From assembly GCA_030540085.1 (NCBI GenBank), contig JAUNWY010000002.1, forward strand, positions 1 through 64,000: a stretch of 64,000 bases of DNA. Direction: 5' to 3'. The DNA comes from Eggerthella sp. Its GTDB lineage: Bacteria; Actinomycetota; Coriobacteriia; Coriobacteriales; Eggerthellaceae. The translations under genes were made by a program, and so were the position numbers. Each line of letters begins with the position of its first letter. Position 1 is the stretch's first letter. The notes under the pieces are model-generated. The model saw only the letters and a program-made list of their open reading frames with translations, did no database searches and was not told the origin of the DNA. Below, piece after piece: positions 35,719 to 43,199 of this stretch.

Positions 35719-36696
35719 TTACAGCATATGAGCGCGCAGCTCTTCGCCAGACTTCGCAGAAAGATAAGCCGGCGCAATGTCGAATACCGTTTTGCAGCCA
35801 TGGCTACCCTCAGCAGAAAGACGGGCAATGGCACGAGCATAGCAAGCCAGCACACAAGCAGTAAACTCGGGGTTGGACTCAAGATCAAGCGAATACTCGA
35901 TCTTGCAGTTCTTGTCACCAGCGGTTTTGCCGGTGCGAATAACCATGCCCCCGTGAGGAAGACCAGCATGATCGCGATCGAGCTCTTCTTGGCTGATGAA
36001 GTTCACGGTAACGTCGTATTCGTCGAAGTAGTTTGGCATTTCCACGATCTGCTTGGTTACCTCAGCAGGATCAGCGCCCTCTTCCAAAACAACCCAGCAC
36101 TCACGCGTATGCTTTTCGCGCGTGATGAGCTCAGGGTTAGAGCCCGAACGAACCGCTTCCAGTGCCTCAGAAACGGGAATGGTGTATTGACGAGCATCAG
36201 CGACGCCAGGAATACGACGGAGCGCATCGGAATGCCCCTGGGAAACGCCACGACCCCAGAAGGTGTAGTCGGCACCTTCCGGCAGGATGCAGTTTGCGTA
36301 CAAACGGTTCAAGGAGAACAGGCCGGGATCCCAGCCGCATGAGATCAGGGCAGTTTTGCCAGCACCCTTAGCTGCCTCATCAACCTTGGCAAAATGAGTA
36401 GGGATTTTCGCATGGGTATCGAAGGAATCTACCACATTGTACAGAGCAGCGTACTTCGGCGTCTGTTCAGGCAGATCGGTTGCGCTGCCGCCGCACAGGA
36501 TCAAAACATCGATATCCTCGTTGCCCGTTTCAAGGTCTGAAACCGAGCGGACGGGAACGCCAGGAGTAGCGATAGTTACGGTTTCGGGATTACGGCGCGT
36601 ATATACAGCCGCCAGATCCATATCATCGTTTTGACGAACGGCAAGCTCAACACCCTTGCCAAGATTTCCGTAGCCCAAGATACCGACTCGAATCAT
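35719..36696 (-). CDS. ddh: meso-Diaminopimelate D-dehydrogenase
   Basis: 325 residues. The NADPH-binding motif VGILGYGNLGKGVE is at residues 4-17, and SCGWDPGLFSLNRLYANCILP near residue 120 and GVSQGHSDALRRIPGV near 150 are diagnostic of Ddh. It makes meso-diaminopimelate from tetrahydrodipicolinate in one step, bypassing the acylated routes, for lysine and peptidoglycan synthesis. AAAGGAAG precedes the ATG. Monocistronic, with a shared terminator. Confidence 0.95.
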   Translation of the reverse strand: MIRVGILGYGNLGKGVELAVRQNDDMDLAAVYTRRNPETVTIATPGVPVRSVSDLETGNEDIDVLILCGGSATDLPEQTPKYAALYNVVDSFDTHAKIPTHFAKVDEAAKGAGKTALISCGWDPGLFSLNRLYANCILPEGADYTFWGRGVSQGHSDALRRIPGVADARQYTIPVSEALEAVRSGSNPELITREKHTRECWVVLEEGADPAEVTKQIVEMPNYFDEYDVTVNFISQEELDRDHAGLPHGGMVIRTGKTAGDKNCKIEYSLDLESNPEFTACVLACYARAIARLSAEGSHGCKTVFDIAPAYLSAKSGEELRAHML

Positions 36697-36823
36697 GTGG
36701 CTTCCTTTCTAATCAAGCCCCAGTTTCTAAAACGGAGCAAACTCTCACGCTAGTGATTGTACGCTGCAAGCATTCAAGAAATGTTTTGAACGTATTAATA
36801 CTACGGAAAACGAAACGAAATGG

Positions 36824-37603
36824 TTAACCGCTAGCAAGCAGCTTCGAATAGATACGCGCATCTTCGTCAAGGAAAACGTTAAAGACCACATTGAGCGGAC
36901 AGCTATCGGCTTCAATCAAATCGGAAACAGTAGCGATAGCAATTTCCGCCGCCTGCTTCTGGGGAAAACCGAACACTCCCGTACTAATGCAGCAGAAGGC
37001 TATTGATTTCAAACCCTGGTTCTTGGCCAGGTCATAACAGCTGCGATAGCAGGCAGCTAATTGGTCACGGTGCGCGGCGGTTGGGGATCCATTCGCAATA
37101 GGTCCCACTGTATGGATAACGTATTTACAGGGTAGGTTATAGGATTTGGTTATTTTTGCCGACCCCGTTGGCTCGGGGCAACCCTGAGCTTCCATAAGGC
37201 GATCGCACTCATACCGAAGCTGTACCCCGGCAAACGTATGAATACAATTATCTATACAAAGATGATTTGGCGCCCAGCAACCCGTCATCTGGCTATTCGC
37301 CGCATTGACGATAGCATCGCACGCAAGCGCAGTTATATCGCCTTGCCACAGAAAAATATGGGGCCTTATCTGCATAAGCGAATCCAAATGAACAATGCCT
37401 CTTTCGGCATTGCGCTCCCTCAGATACTCGTCTTGCACACGGAGAATCTCAGCACTCGGCAATCCTGCAGCACGGATGTTTATGAGTCCACGAAGCAACT
37501 TGCGCTGCTCATCCGGCTTTTCCGGTATTTGGACAGAAGCACCATCTGGAAGCTCGTCTAAAAACGCCTTGATAAGAAAAAGCCTTCGTTCGGCCTGATT
37601 CAT
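36824..37603 (-). CDS. Zinc-type macrodomain protein (ADP-ribosyl hydrolase, SirTM-linked)
   Basis: 259 residues: about 70 residues of helical N-terminal extension, then a macrodomain with DITALACDAIVNAANSQMTGC (about 94-114) and CISTGVFGFP near residue 205. Inserted NHLCIDNCIHTFAGVQLRYEC supplies Cys and His residues that in SirTM-linked macrodomains hold a zinc ion at the active site. Such enzymes remove ADP-ribose from proteins modified by the partner SirTM. The start overlaps the sirtuin stop (ATGA), so both are cotranslated. It is the last gene of the ACGX peptide operon. Confidence 0.9.
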   Translation of the reverse strand: MNQAERRLFLIKAFLDELPDGASVQIPEKPDEQRKLLRGLINIRAAGLPSAEILRVQDEYLRERNAERGIVHLDSLMQIRPHIFLWQGDITALACDAIVNAANSQMTGCWAPNHLCIDNCIHTFAGVQLRYECDRLMEAQGCPEPTGSAKITKSYNLPCKYVIHTVGPIANGSPTAAHRDQLAACYRSCYDLAKNQGLKSIAFCCISTGVFGFPQKQAAEIAIATVSDLIEADSCPLNVVFNVFLDEDARIYSKLLASG

Positions 37604-38472
37604 TGCACCTTTTCCTCCCTCAGCTCAAGCAACGATGAAACCACTTGGGCAATATCGCCATCAATAACTATACTGCGATGCTCGATGGTCGGATGGCAAA
37701 TAGCCTCTCCACTATTCACTGTAGCAAATAACGCCTTGCTGTTCCTGCTGGTCATCTGCCAGAACGGATATTTAATGATGCCAGGGGTATTGAAGCCTAC
37801 GCCCAATTCAAGAAAAAGGACCTTCAGCCCCTTGTGGCGTCGGAGAAAATCCGAATAGCGGTCAGACGCTTGGTACCACCCCTCGTCCTGAACAAAGGTG
37901 CCATCGCACCGAAGATTGGTAGTAAGCGGACCGCCGCAATGGGGGCACAAAGGAATAAGTTCGCTCGAAATTGCCGTGTCCTCGATACTTGAGTGCATTG
38001 CACGCACCATCTGCTCATTATCGTATGTTTCTTGGCAACAAGGCTTGCTGCACTGGAATAGGCCGTAATCACCTTGCGTATAGAATAGACGCTTCTTGTC
38101 AAAACCAGCACGTTGGAATTGATGATCGACGTTAGTGGTCAGGACAAAATAATCCTTCCCTTCCAGCAACGCCCTCAGCTGCACGTACACTTCCCCTACG
38201 CCGCATTCGTAACGGTTGGCAAGAATCGAAGCACTCCAAAGACCCCAAAATTCCTCAAGCGTCGAAAAAGGATAAAAACCGGCAGAATAAAAATCGTGCA
38301 CGTCATATTTCTTTTCCCATGGCTCACACCATCGAGTGAAACGTTGACCGCTATAGCCAAATCCCGCAGATGCGGAAAGGCCCGCGCCAGCCCCCACCAC
38401 CACTGCATCGGCATCCTGAAGGGCCTCAGCAAGCTTTTGAATGCTTTTGGATTTCTGCACCATTGCCTCCAT
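37600..38472 (-). CDS. SirTM-type (class M) sirtuin, probable protein ADP-ribosyltransferase
   Basis: About 290 residues. The NAD-binding GAGAGLSASAGFGYSG is at 27-42. TTNVDHQF places Asn114 in the catalytic loop, and the general-base His of ordinary sirtuins is replaced by Gln133 in YTQGDYG; this Asn/Gln pair characterises SirTM, which transfers ADP-ribose rather than deacetylating. Zinc cysteines are in CSKPCC and CPHC. In staphylococci and streptococci SirTM modifies an Asp of lipoylated GcvH-L, but neither gcvH-L nor lplA is present here. I start at ATG 38472 behind GGAGG; the longest frame starts at TTG 38493. It lies 25 bases after the nitroreductase gene. Confidence 0.88.
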   Translation of the reverse strand: MEAMVQKSKSIQKLAEALQDADAVVVGAGAGLSASAGFGYSGQRFTRWCEPWEKKYDVHDFYSAGFYPFSTLEEFWGLWSASILANRYECGVGEVYVQLRALLEGKDYFVLTTNVDHQFQRAGFDKKRLFYTQGDYGLFQCSKPCCQETYDNEQMVRAMHSSIEDTAISSELIPLCPHCGGPLTTNLRCDGTFVQDEGWYQASDRYSDFLRRHKGLKVLFLELGVGFNTPGIIKYPFWQMTSRNSKALFATVNSGEAICHPTIEHRSIVIDGDIAQVVSSLLELREEKVQ

Positions 38473-38497
38473 CACGCCTCCACAATCATTCAAACCA

Positions 38498-39079
38498 TTA
38501 CCCTTCGACTATCCTCACGCGGCCTTTGCGGCGGGGTTTTGCCTGAGGGTATGGCCCATCGCAATACCCCAACGCAAGGAATGCTCGGCAGATATATCCC
38601 TCTGGAACCTGCCATTCGCTTAATAGCGCTTTTCCTTCTTCGCTTTCAAACGTCGTTTCAGCGCGGCTTACAATACAGCTTGCTATGCCAATGCTATGAG
38701 CTTCAAACGCCATAGCCTGAGCGATGATGAACGCGTCGGCAACACCGAAGACGAAATCCTTCTGGCAGAAAACGCACATTACCGTTGGCGCGCCGTAAAA
38801 CCCGTTCTTAATGCTGGGATCATCGATAACGCTTGGCTGCTCCTTGCTAACATACGAACCTATCAGGCCACCGCGATTGAACTTTGCCATGTTAAGCTTG
38901 CCGATTTTTTTGGCGAGATCTGCATTATTCACGGCGACAACCATGCTCCGTTGAGCACCACCCGCATTAGCGGAATAAATACCTGCTTCGATGATTTTGG
39001 CGAGATCTGCTCGGGAAACCTGTTGCTGGGTATATTTACGCACCGAACGACAGCCCTTGATGGTTTCAAGCATGTCCAT
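38498..39079 (-). CDS. Nitroreductase family FMN oxidoreductase
   Basis: About 193 residues. ETIKGCRSVRKYTQQQVSRADLAKIIEAGIYSANAGG (split at residues 5-42) matches the nitroreductase FMN-binding N-terminus, and GIASCIVSRAETTFES and FLALGYCDGPYPQAKPRRKGRV the C-terminal part. AAGGA precedes ATG at 39079, two bases after the radical SAM stop, so the genes are translationally linked. In this operon it may act as a tailoring oxidase or dehydrogenase on the peptide, as azoline-type dehydrogenases of this family do in other peptide clusters; that role is inferred. Confidence 0.85.
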   Translation of the reverse strand: MDMLETIKGCRSVRKYTQQQVSRADLAKIIEAGIYSANAGGAQRSMVVAVNNADLAKKIGKLNMAKFNRGGLIGSYVSKEQPSVIDDPSIKNGFYGAPTVMCVFCQKDFVFGVADAFIIAQAMAFEAHSIGIASCIVSRAETTFESEEGKALLSEWQVPEGYICRAFLALGYCDGPYPQAKPRRKGRVRIVEG

Positions 39080-39081
39080 AT

Positions 39082-40125
39082 TTACATATCCTTCCAACAC
39101 TGCGGGTCGGCATCGTACATATTCCCGGTGTAGCCATACGTCACCGCAGGACACCCACGGCACCAGCCGAAGAGCTCGCATTTCGAGCATTTGGAAAACT
39201 CTTTAAACTTGCGCTTCTCTTCCATGGCATCGGAGTAAAACAAATCAAACAGAGTGCTTTCCGCGATAGATCCCACTTTGCTATCCATGCGACGGCAGGC
39301 ATATACCTCACCCGTGGGGAGAATAGTCATATGGCCGGTTCCGCAATGGCAGCCGTCATATACCATTCCCGGTTTTGCATCTTCTGGGATAGAGAAGCGT
39401 CCCTGCTCCCAACGAAGCAACGTCCATAAGTGGTCTTTAAGCTGGAAAAATGTCTTGCAGCCGTTTGACTCATGGAAATCAATTCGTTCTTGACAGTCCA
39501 GCAAAAGCTGACGGTACTGAAGCGGTTCAATATGAAACTCGTCGCGCTTCTGCCCTGAAGTGGGGCAATATCTGCCAAACGCAAATACATCAACTTCCAA
39601 ACCTGCCGCCAAATCGATAAGCTGCGGCAGTTCGCTGGCATTCACGCTGGATACCGTATTCATTACGGCAACCCATATACCTGCTTTTTGCAAACAAGAA
39701 ATGGCTCGCATGGTTTCTTTGAACGACCCGGGCTTGCGAAACCTATCGTGCGTTTCTTCCAAACCATCAAGAGACAGCTGGTACTTTCGGCAGCCAAGGC
39801 TTTTCAATCGAACGCAAACCTCATCGGTAAGGTGGAAGGGATTGCCCATCACGCACCACATAAAGCTTTTGTCATGCAAAAGCTCTGCTAAATCCCAAAA
39901 GCGAGGATGGAGAATAGGATCGCCACCAGTAACGTAGAAGTACGGCTGACGGCCTAACTGCTTGCACATATCCTCTGCTTGCTGAACCACTGTTTTCATT
40001 TGATCCCAGGACATGCGATCAAATCCAGCGCATTCGCCGTTAGCAAATATATAGCAATGCTCACAACGCTGGTCGCATTCATCGGTGATGTGCCATTGGA
40101 AGGCAAATGAAGGAAGTGTTTTCAT
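39082..40125 (-). CDS. Radical SAM/SPASM peptide maturase (ACGX-type system)
   Basis: 347 residues. The radical SAM cluster ligands are Cys17, Cys21 and Cys24 in CDQRCEHCY. The SAM-binding YVTGGDPILHPRF lies near residue 65. The C-terminal SPASM domain has HCGTGHMTILPTGEVYACRR and CSKCELFGWCRGCP, enough cysteines for two auxiliary 4Fe-4S clusters. Such enzymes form thioether or carbon-carbon crosslinks in ribosomal peptides. Its context of an ACG-repeat peptide gene two genes upstream matches what I recall from family descriptions as the 'ACGX system'. The start abuts the PNPOx gene (15-base gap). Confidence 0.9.
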   Translation of the reverse strand: MKTLPSFAFQWHITDECDQRCEHCYIFANGECAGFDRMSWDQMKTVVQQAEDMCKQLGRQPYFYVTGGDPILHPRFWDLAELLHDKSFMWCVMGNPFHLTDEVCVRLKSLGCRKYQLSLDGLEETHDRFRKPGSFKETMRAISCLQKAGIWVAVMNTVSSVNASELPQLIDLAAGLEVDVFAFGRYCPTSGQKRDEFHIEPLQYRQLLLDCQERIDFHESNGCKTFFQLKDHLWTLLRWEQGRFSIPEDAKPGMVYDGCHCGTGHMTILPTGEVYACRRMDSKVGSIAESTLFDLFYSDAMEEKRKFKEFSKCSKCELFGWCRGCPAVTYGYTGNMYDADPQCWKDM

Positions 40126-40140
40126 TGATATCAGGGCTCC

Positions 40141-40752
40141 TTACAGGCGCTCAGCCGCACCAACAGGACAGTTTTCAGCACACGCCCCACAATGAAGGCA
40201 ATGCTCTTGCTGGATTTCGTAAATATCACCAGGCGTAATGCACCCTTGGGGGCATACCGACAAACAGGTACCGCAACCGATGCAATCCTCCGTGATATGA
40301 AAGCCCTTTTGACAAACAGGCGCATTACCAAGTGGGTATCTGCCACGCTCAATAGGCCTTACTCCAAGATTGAAATAGTCGAGAACGATTTCGGTCACTT
40401 TAAAAACAATGCCAATGGAACGCGTCTCACCTGGATACACATTGGCAAGATAGGGCTGTTCATCGAAGATCGCGTCTATCCACATTCGCTGCTCTGCAGC
40501 GGACACTGGCACAGCCACACCACTCATGCGAATCATCTCGTTGAAACGGGTATGCACCATAGTCTGCAAACGACCATTGCGCATAAGCTGCTGCGCCATT
40601 TCCTTGCCTCGTGCCGTGAAAAAGTACACCGCATCAGGCTCGTAATGGACAGCGCTCACACAGCGAATCTGAGGGCAACCGCACTCATCTACCGTGGCCA
40701 GTGCCAATGTGCCGACTAGTTTCATTTTCTGCAAACATGTTTGCGCGTCCAT
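40141..40752 (-). CDS. PNPOx-like flavoprotein fused to two 4Fe-4S ferredoxin motifs
   Basis: About 203 residues. The N-terminal split-barrel FMN domain (LVGTLALATVDECGCPQIRCVSAVHY, about residues 12-37) is of the pyridoxamine-phosphate oxidase type. The C-terminus has CIGCGTCLSVCPQGC and CLHCGACAENCP, two 4Fe-4S clusters. It probably carries electrons, and could reduce the SAM cluster or auxiliary clusters of the maturase downstream. ATG at 40752 follows GGGAGG at 6-base spacing, 28 bases after the peptide stop; the longer frame to 40869 would run through the peptide gene in another frame. Confidence 0.87.
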   Translation of the reverse strand: MDAQTCLQKMKLVGTLALATVDECGCPQIRCVSAVHYEPDAVYFFTARGKEMAQQLMRNGRLQTMVHTRFNEMIRMSGVAVPVSAAEQRMWIDAIFDEQPYLANVYPGETRSIGIVFKVTEIVLDYFNLGVRPIERGRYPLGNAPVCQKGFHITEDCIGCGTCLSVCPQGCITPGDIYEIQQEHCLHCGACAENCPVGAAERL

Positions 40753-40780
40753 TGCGAGCCTCCCTGTTCCGCTCGAAAGC

Positions 40781-40900
40781 CTACTGAGCGTCTGCCGTAC
40801 CGCAAGCCGGGGCTGCGGGGTCAGCCGTGCCGCAAGCGGGAGCAGGATCGGAAGCACCGCAAGATGCAAATGCTGCCACGTTGTTCAGATTCTCAGACAT
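40781..40900 (-). CDS. ACGX-repeat ribosomal peptide precursor, 39 residues
   Basis: A small gene with a perfect binding site (AAAGGAG) six bases before ATG at 40900 and a TAG stop at 40781. The leader is SENLNNVAAFAS; then three repeats CGASDPAPA, CGTADPAAPA and CGTADAQ. Each repeat has Cys-Gly two residues from Asp: Cys14, Cys23, Cys33 and Asp18, Asp27, Asp37. The repeats and the downstream radical SAM/SPASM enzyme show it to be the substrate of that maturase. No transport or protease gene follows, so the product may stay in the cell. The repetition, Ala/Pro linkers and lack of other cysteines suggest modification at Cys. Detected by reading the sequence, not by length. Confidence 0.85.
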   Translation of the reverse strand: MSENLNNVAAFASCGASDPAPACGTADPAAPACGTADAQ

Positions 40901-41019
40901 GAGATCTCCTTTCATGGTGGTTACGTTCATAACCGCTTTTACCGAGGCGCCCTCTACGCCCCGAAAGCATGATCTCTAACCGCCCGCCTACGCAAAAGAA
41001 GGCACTAAACTATCAGCCA

Positions 41020-41036
41020 GTTACCTAAAGGTAAGT
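41020..41036. promoter_or_regulatory. Candidate HxlR operator between the peptide operon and hxlR gene
   Basis: TTACCTAAAGGTAA (41021-41034) is an inverted repeat, extended to AGTTACC and GGTAAGT with imperfect flanks. It stands between the divergent HxlR regulator and the peptide operon, where it could repress both. The HxlR family recognises short palindromes of this form. Confidence 0.6.
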
Positions 41037-41088
41037 GGCTCAACAAGTGGGAAGTAGATGCCATAATGAAACCGTCGAAGGAGGCCCC

Positions 41089-41421
41089 ATGCTCACCAAG
41101 GAAGAACTTCCCCCATGTCCTGTAGCTACCTGCTTCCAGCTTTTTGGAAACAAGTGGAAGATCTACATCATCCAACAGCTCATCGAACAGCCCTACGGCT
41201 TCAATGCCCTGCAACGAGCCATTCCCGGCATCAGCCAAAAGGTGCTTTCCTCGAATCTGAAGGAAATGGAATCAGCCGGCCTGATTACTCGTACGGTAAT
41301 CCCCGAAACGCCCATCCGAACGGAATATGCCTTAAGCGATTTAGGAAACTCTCTCATGCCCATCATCGATTCGATGGTTGAATGGGGCACCGACTATCAA
41401 GAGCTTGTTAATAAGGCCTGA
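41089..41421 (+). CDS. HxlR family transcriptional regulator
   Basis: 110 residues, the usual size. The opening CPVATCFQLFGNKWKIYIIQQLIEQPYGFNALQRAIPGISQKVLSSNLKEM follows the HxlR winged-helix pattern, including Cys9 and Cys14, of which the first resembles the redox-sensing Cys of several members. The wing ends in TEYALSDLGNSL. GAAGGAGG precedes ATG at 41089. It is divergent from the ACGX peptide operon, with a palindrome between, and is probably its regulator, perhaps responding to electrophiles or oxidants. Confidence 0.9.
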   Translation: MLTKEELPPCPVATCFQLFGNKWKIYIIQQLIEQPYGFNALQRAIPGISQKVLSSNLKEMESAGLITRTVIPETPIRTEYALSDLGNSLMPIIDSMVEWGTDYQELVNKA

Positions 41422-41574
41422 AAACCCACGCTCGTCTTCTTTGCTAGAATAGTCAGCCTGATAAACCAAAAGCGTGGACTTTTCCAGACGCCCTTCGTCT
41501 CCTTTTCGCCACGCAACCGCAAAGCTGCATTCACTTTTGCGATGCAGCGAAACGATTGCCCGAAGGAGTTCACG

Positions 41575-42525
41575 TTGTCTCAGAATGCTCCCAAGCATAA
41601 GCCATTTGCCACCGCCGCAGCCGATGCGGGCACTCGAACCAAGGCTGCTATCTTGGTGTTCTTCGGTGGCGCCTGCTACGGTTTCAACGCCACCTGCTAC
41701 AAGCTTTCCTACGCATGGGGGTTCAGCTCTGCACAAATTGCCGCCGCGCAAATGTGGGCGGGCTTCGCATTGTTTGCCGTATTCCTTCTTTTTAATCGCG
41801 CCCGAGGAAAACGATGGGCAAAACTTGGCTGCGCCAACACCATGAAGCTCTTAGGCATCGGCGCTGTAACCTGCATTACATCCATCTTCTACACCTACGC
41901 CATGAGCGTGTTGCCCGTTGCCTTGGCCCTAACCCTCCTATTCCAATTCACCTGGATAGGCACGGTGATTCAAGTAATAATGACGCGCAGGCCACCCGCA
42001 CTTAGCCAGGTGATATCGGCGGCAATCATCGTATTCGGAACGGTGTTTGCGAGCGGGCTCTACGCCACCGATCTTTCGAGCTGCAACCCGTGGGGCATCG
42101 CAGCCGGACTCCTTGCCGCCGTAAGCTGCGCTTCGTTCTTGGCCCTGTCTGGTCAGGTGCAGCCAAAATGCTCGCAAGCTCAGCGAGGTTTGATTGTCTG
42201 CGGCGGCGCGGTGATTATGTCGCACCTCATCTGCCCTAATTTCATCGTTTCAGGCGTGCTCTTACAGGGCATTGCCCCTCTGGGCTTAATTGCCGGAGCC
42301 TGCGGGTTCTTCCTGCCAATTCTGCTATTAAGCATGGGAACGCCATATTTGCCCGCTGGACTATCTTCGGTGCTGGCCGCGTCGGAACTGCCGGCTGGAT
42401 TGTTTGTGGCCATGATCGTGCTCGAGTCACCAATCGACACCGTCGAATGGCTGGGCGTTGCCGTCATCTTGCTTGGCATCTGCGTTTCACAGCTTCAGCT
42501 CTTCCCCGGCAAAACGCCACGCTAA
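41575..42525 (+). CDS. EamA/DMT-superfamily transporter
   Basis: About 316 residues with ten hydrophobic segments in two EamA halves, each with the expected loop sequences (GGACYGFNATCYKLSYAWG near residue 26; GIAAGLLAAVSCASFLALSGQ near 170). It exports or imports a small metabolite of unknown identity. TTG at 41575 is preferred, since GAAGGAG at 41562-41568 sits at good spacing; the frame from 41542 has none. A TAGAAT -10 element lies at 41445-41450. Monocistronic. Confidence 0.85.
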   Translation: MSQNAPKHKPFATAAADAGTRTKAAILVFFGGACYGFNATCYKLSYAWGFSSAQIAAAQMWAGFALFAVFLLFNRARGKRWAKLGCANTMKLLGIGAVTCITSIFYTYAMSVLPVALALTLLFQFTWIGTVIQVIMTRRPPALSQVISAAIIVFGTVFASGLYATDLSSCNPWGIAAGLLAAVSCASFLALSGQVQPKCSQAQRGLIVCGGAVIMSHLICPNFIVSGVLLQGIAPLGLIAGACGFFLPILLLSMGTPYLPAGLSSVLAASELPAGLFVAMIVLESPIDTVEWLGVAVILLGICVSQLQLFPGKTPR

Positions 42526-42670
42526 ACGAATCTTTCCTGAAAGATATCCACATCACTTCCCGGGTTCAAACGAATGCACCAACAAGGAGCCAGCGAGCAT
42601 CGCTTCGTTTCAATGCGATAGAATAGAACGACTCAATTCAATGGCTTAAACCATCGATTAAAGGACAACC

Positions 42671-43093
42671 ATGAGCATCAAAGAATTCACCACCGACGAG
42701 GCGCTGCTCAGCACGCCCTGCGAAAAAGCAACCGCCGAAGACGCTGCCGTGGCGCAGGATCTGCTTGACACCTTGGCTTCACTCGAAGGCGCAGCATGCG
42801 TGCATGCGAATCAAATCGGGGTAACCAAGAGCTTGTTCGCCTACCTTGACGAAAACGACAACCCCCACGTTATGTACAACCCCACCATTCTTATCGGATT
42901 GGTGCCCAAGAAGGAAACCGAAAGCTGCTTCACCCACGAAGAGCCCACCGTTAATACTCGTTATGAAAAGGTGAAGGTCTCTTACCAAGAGCTGGTTGAC
43001 GGTAAGCTCGTTTCTCGAAAGAAAGACTTCCAAGGCTGGGTCGCTCAGCTTATCCAACACATGGCAGACCACAGCAAGGGCAAGCTCGTTTAG
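42671..43093 (+). CDS. Peptide deformylase-like protein lacking the catalytic Glu
   Basis: 140 residues with a deformylase fold order: GAACVHANQIG (residues 40-50, usually GxGLAAxQxG), TESCFT (84-89, usually EGCLS) and QHMADH (129-134, usually QHExDH). Metal ligands Cys86, His130 and His134 remain, but the catalytic Glu is Met131. It can probably bind iron yet should be a poor deformylase. It might be a divergent active enzyme, a formyl-Met sensor or a pseudoenzyme. AAAGGA precedes the ATG; a TAGAAT -10 element lies at 42619-42624. Confidence 0.85.
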   Translation: MSIKEFTTDEALLSTPCEKATAEDAAVAQDLLDTLASLEGAACVHANQIGVTKSLFAYLDENDNPHVMYNPTILIGLVPKKETESCFTHEEPTVNTRYEKVKVSYQELVDGKLVSRKKDFQGWVAQLIQHMADHSKGKLV

Positions 43094-43110
43094 GCGTAGC
43101 TCAAGCATTG

Positions 43111-43146
43111 TAAAACGGCGTTGGAATCATCCAACGCCGTTTTTTA
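43111..43146 (+). terminator. Rho-independent terminator of the deformylase-like gene
   Basis: AAACGGCGTTGGA pairs with TCCAACGCCGTTT around ATCA and is followed by TTT-A-TT, 20 bases after the stop. Confidence 0.93.
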
Positions 43147-43187
43147 TTGGAAGGGGAACCAACGAACAGGCGGTAGCAAAAATCCGA

Positions 43188-43199
43188 TATTATGAAGCC
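43188..43199 (+). promoter_or_regulatory. -10-like element directly before the esterase gene (possible leaderless transcript)
   Basis: TATTAT at 43188-43193 is separated from ATG at 43200 by 6 bases. No binding site for ribosomes is visible. Confidence 0.4.

Noticed and set aside
40385-40719. Opposite-strand frame within the PNPOx/ferredoxin gene
   Set aside because: It lies fully within a gene with clear ferredoxin motifs and has no binding site.
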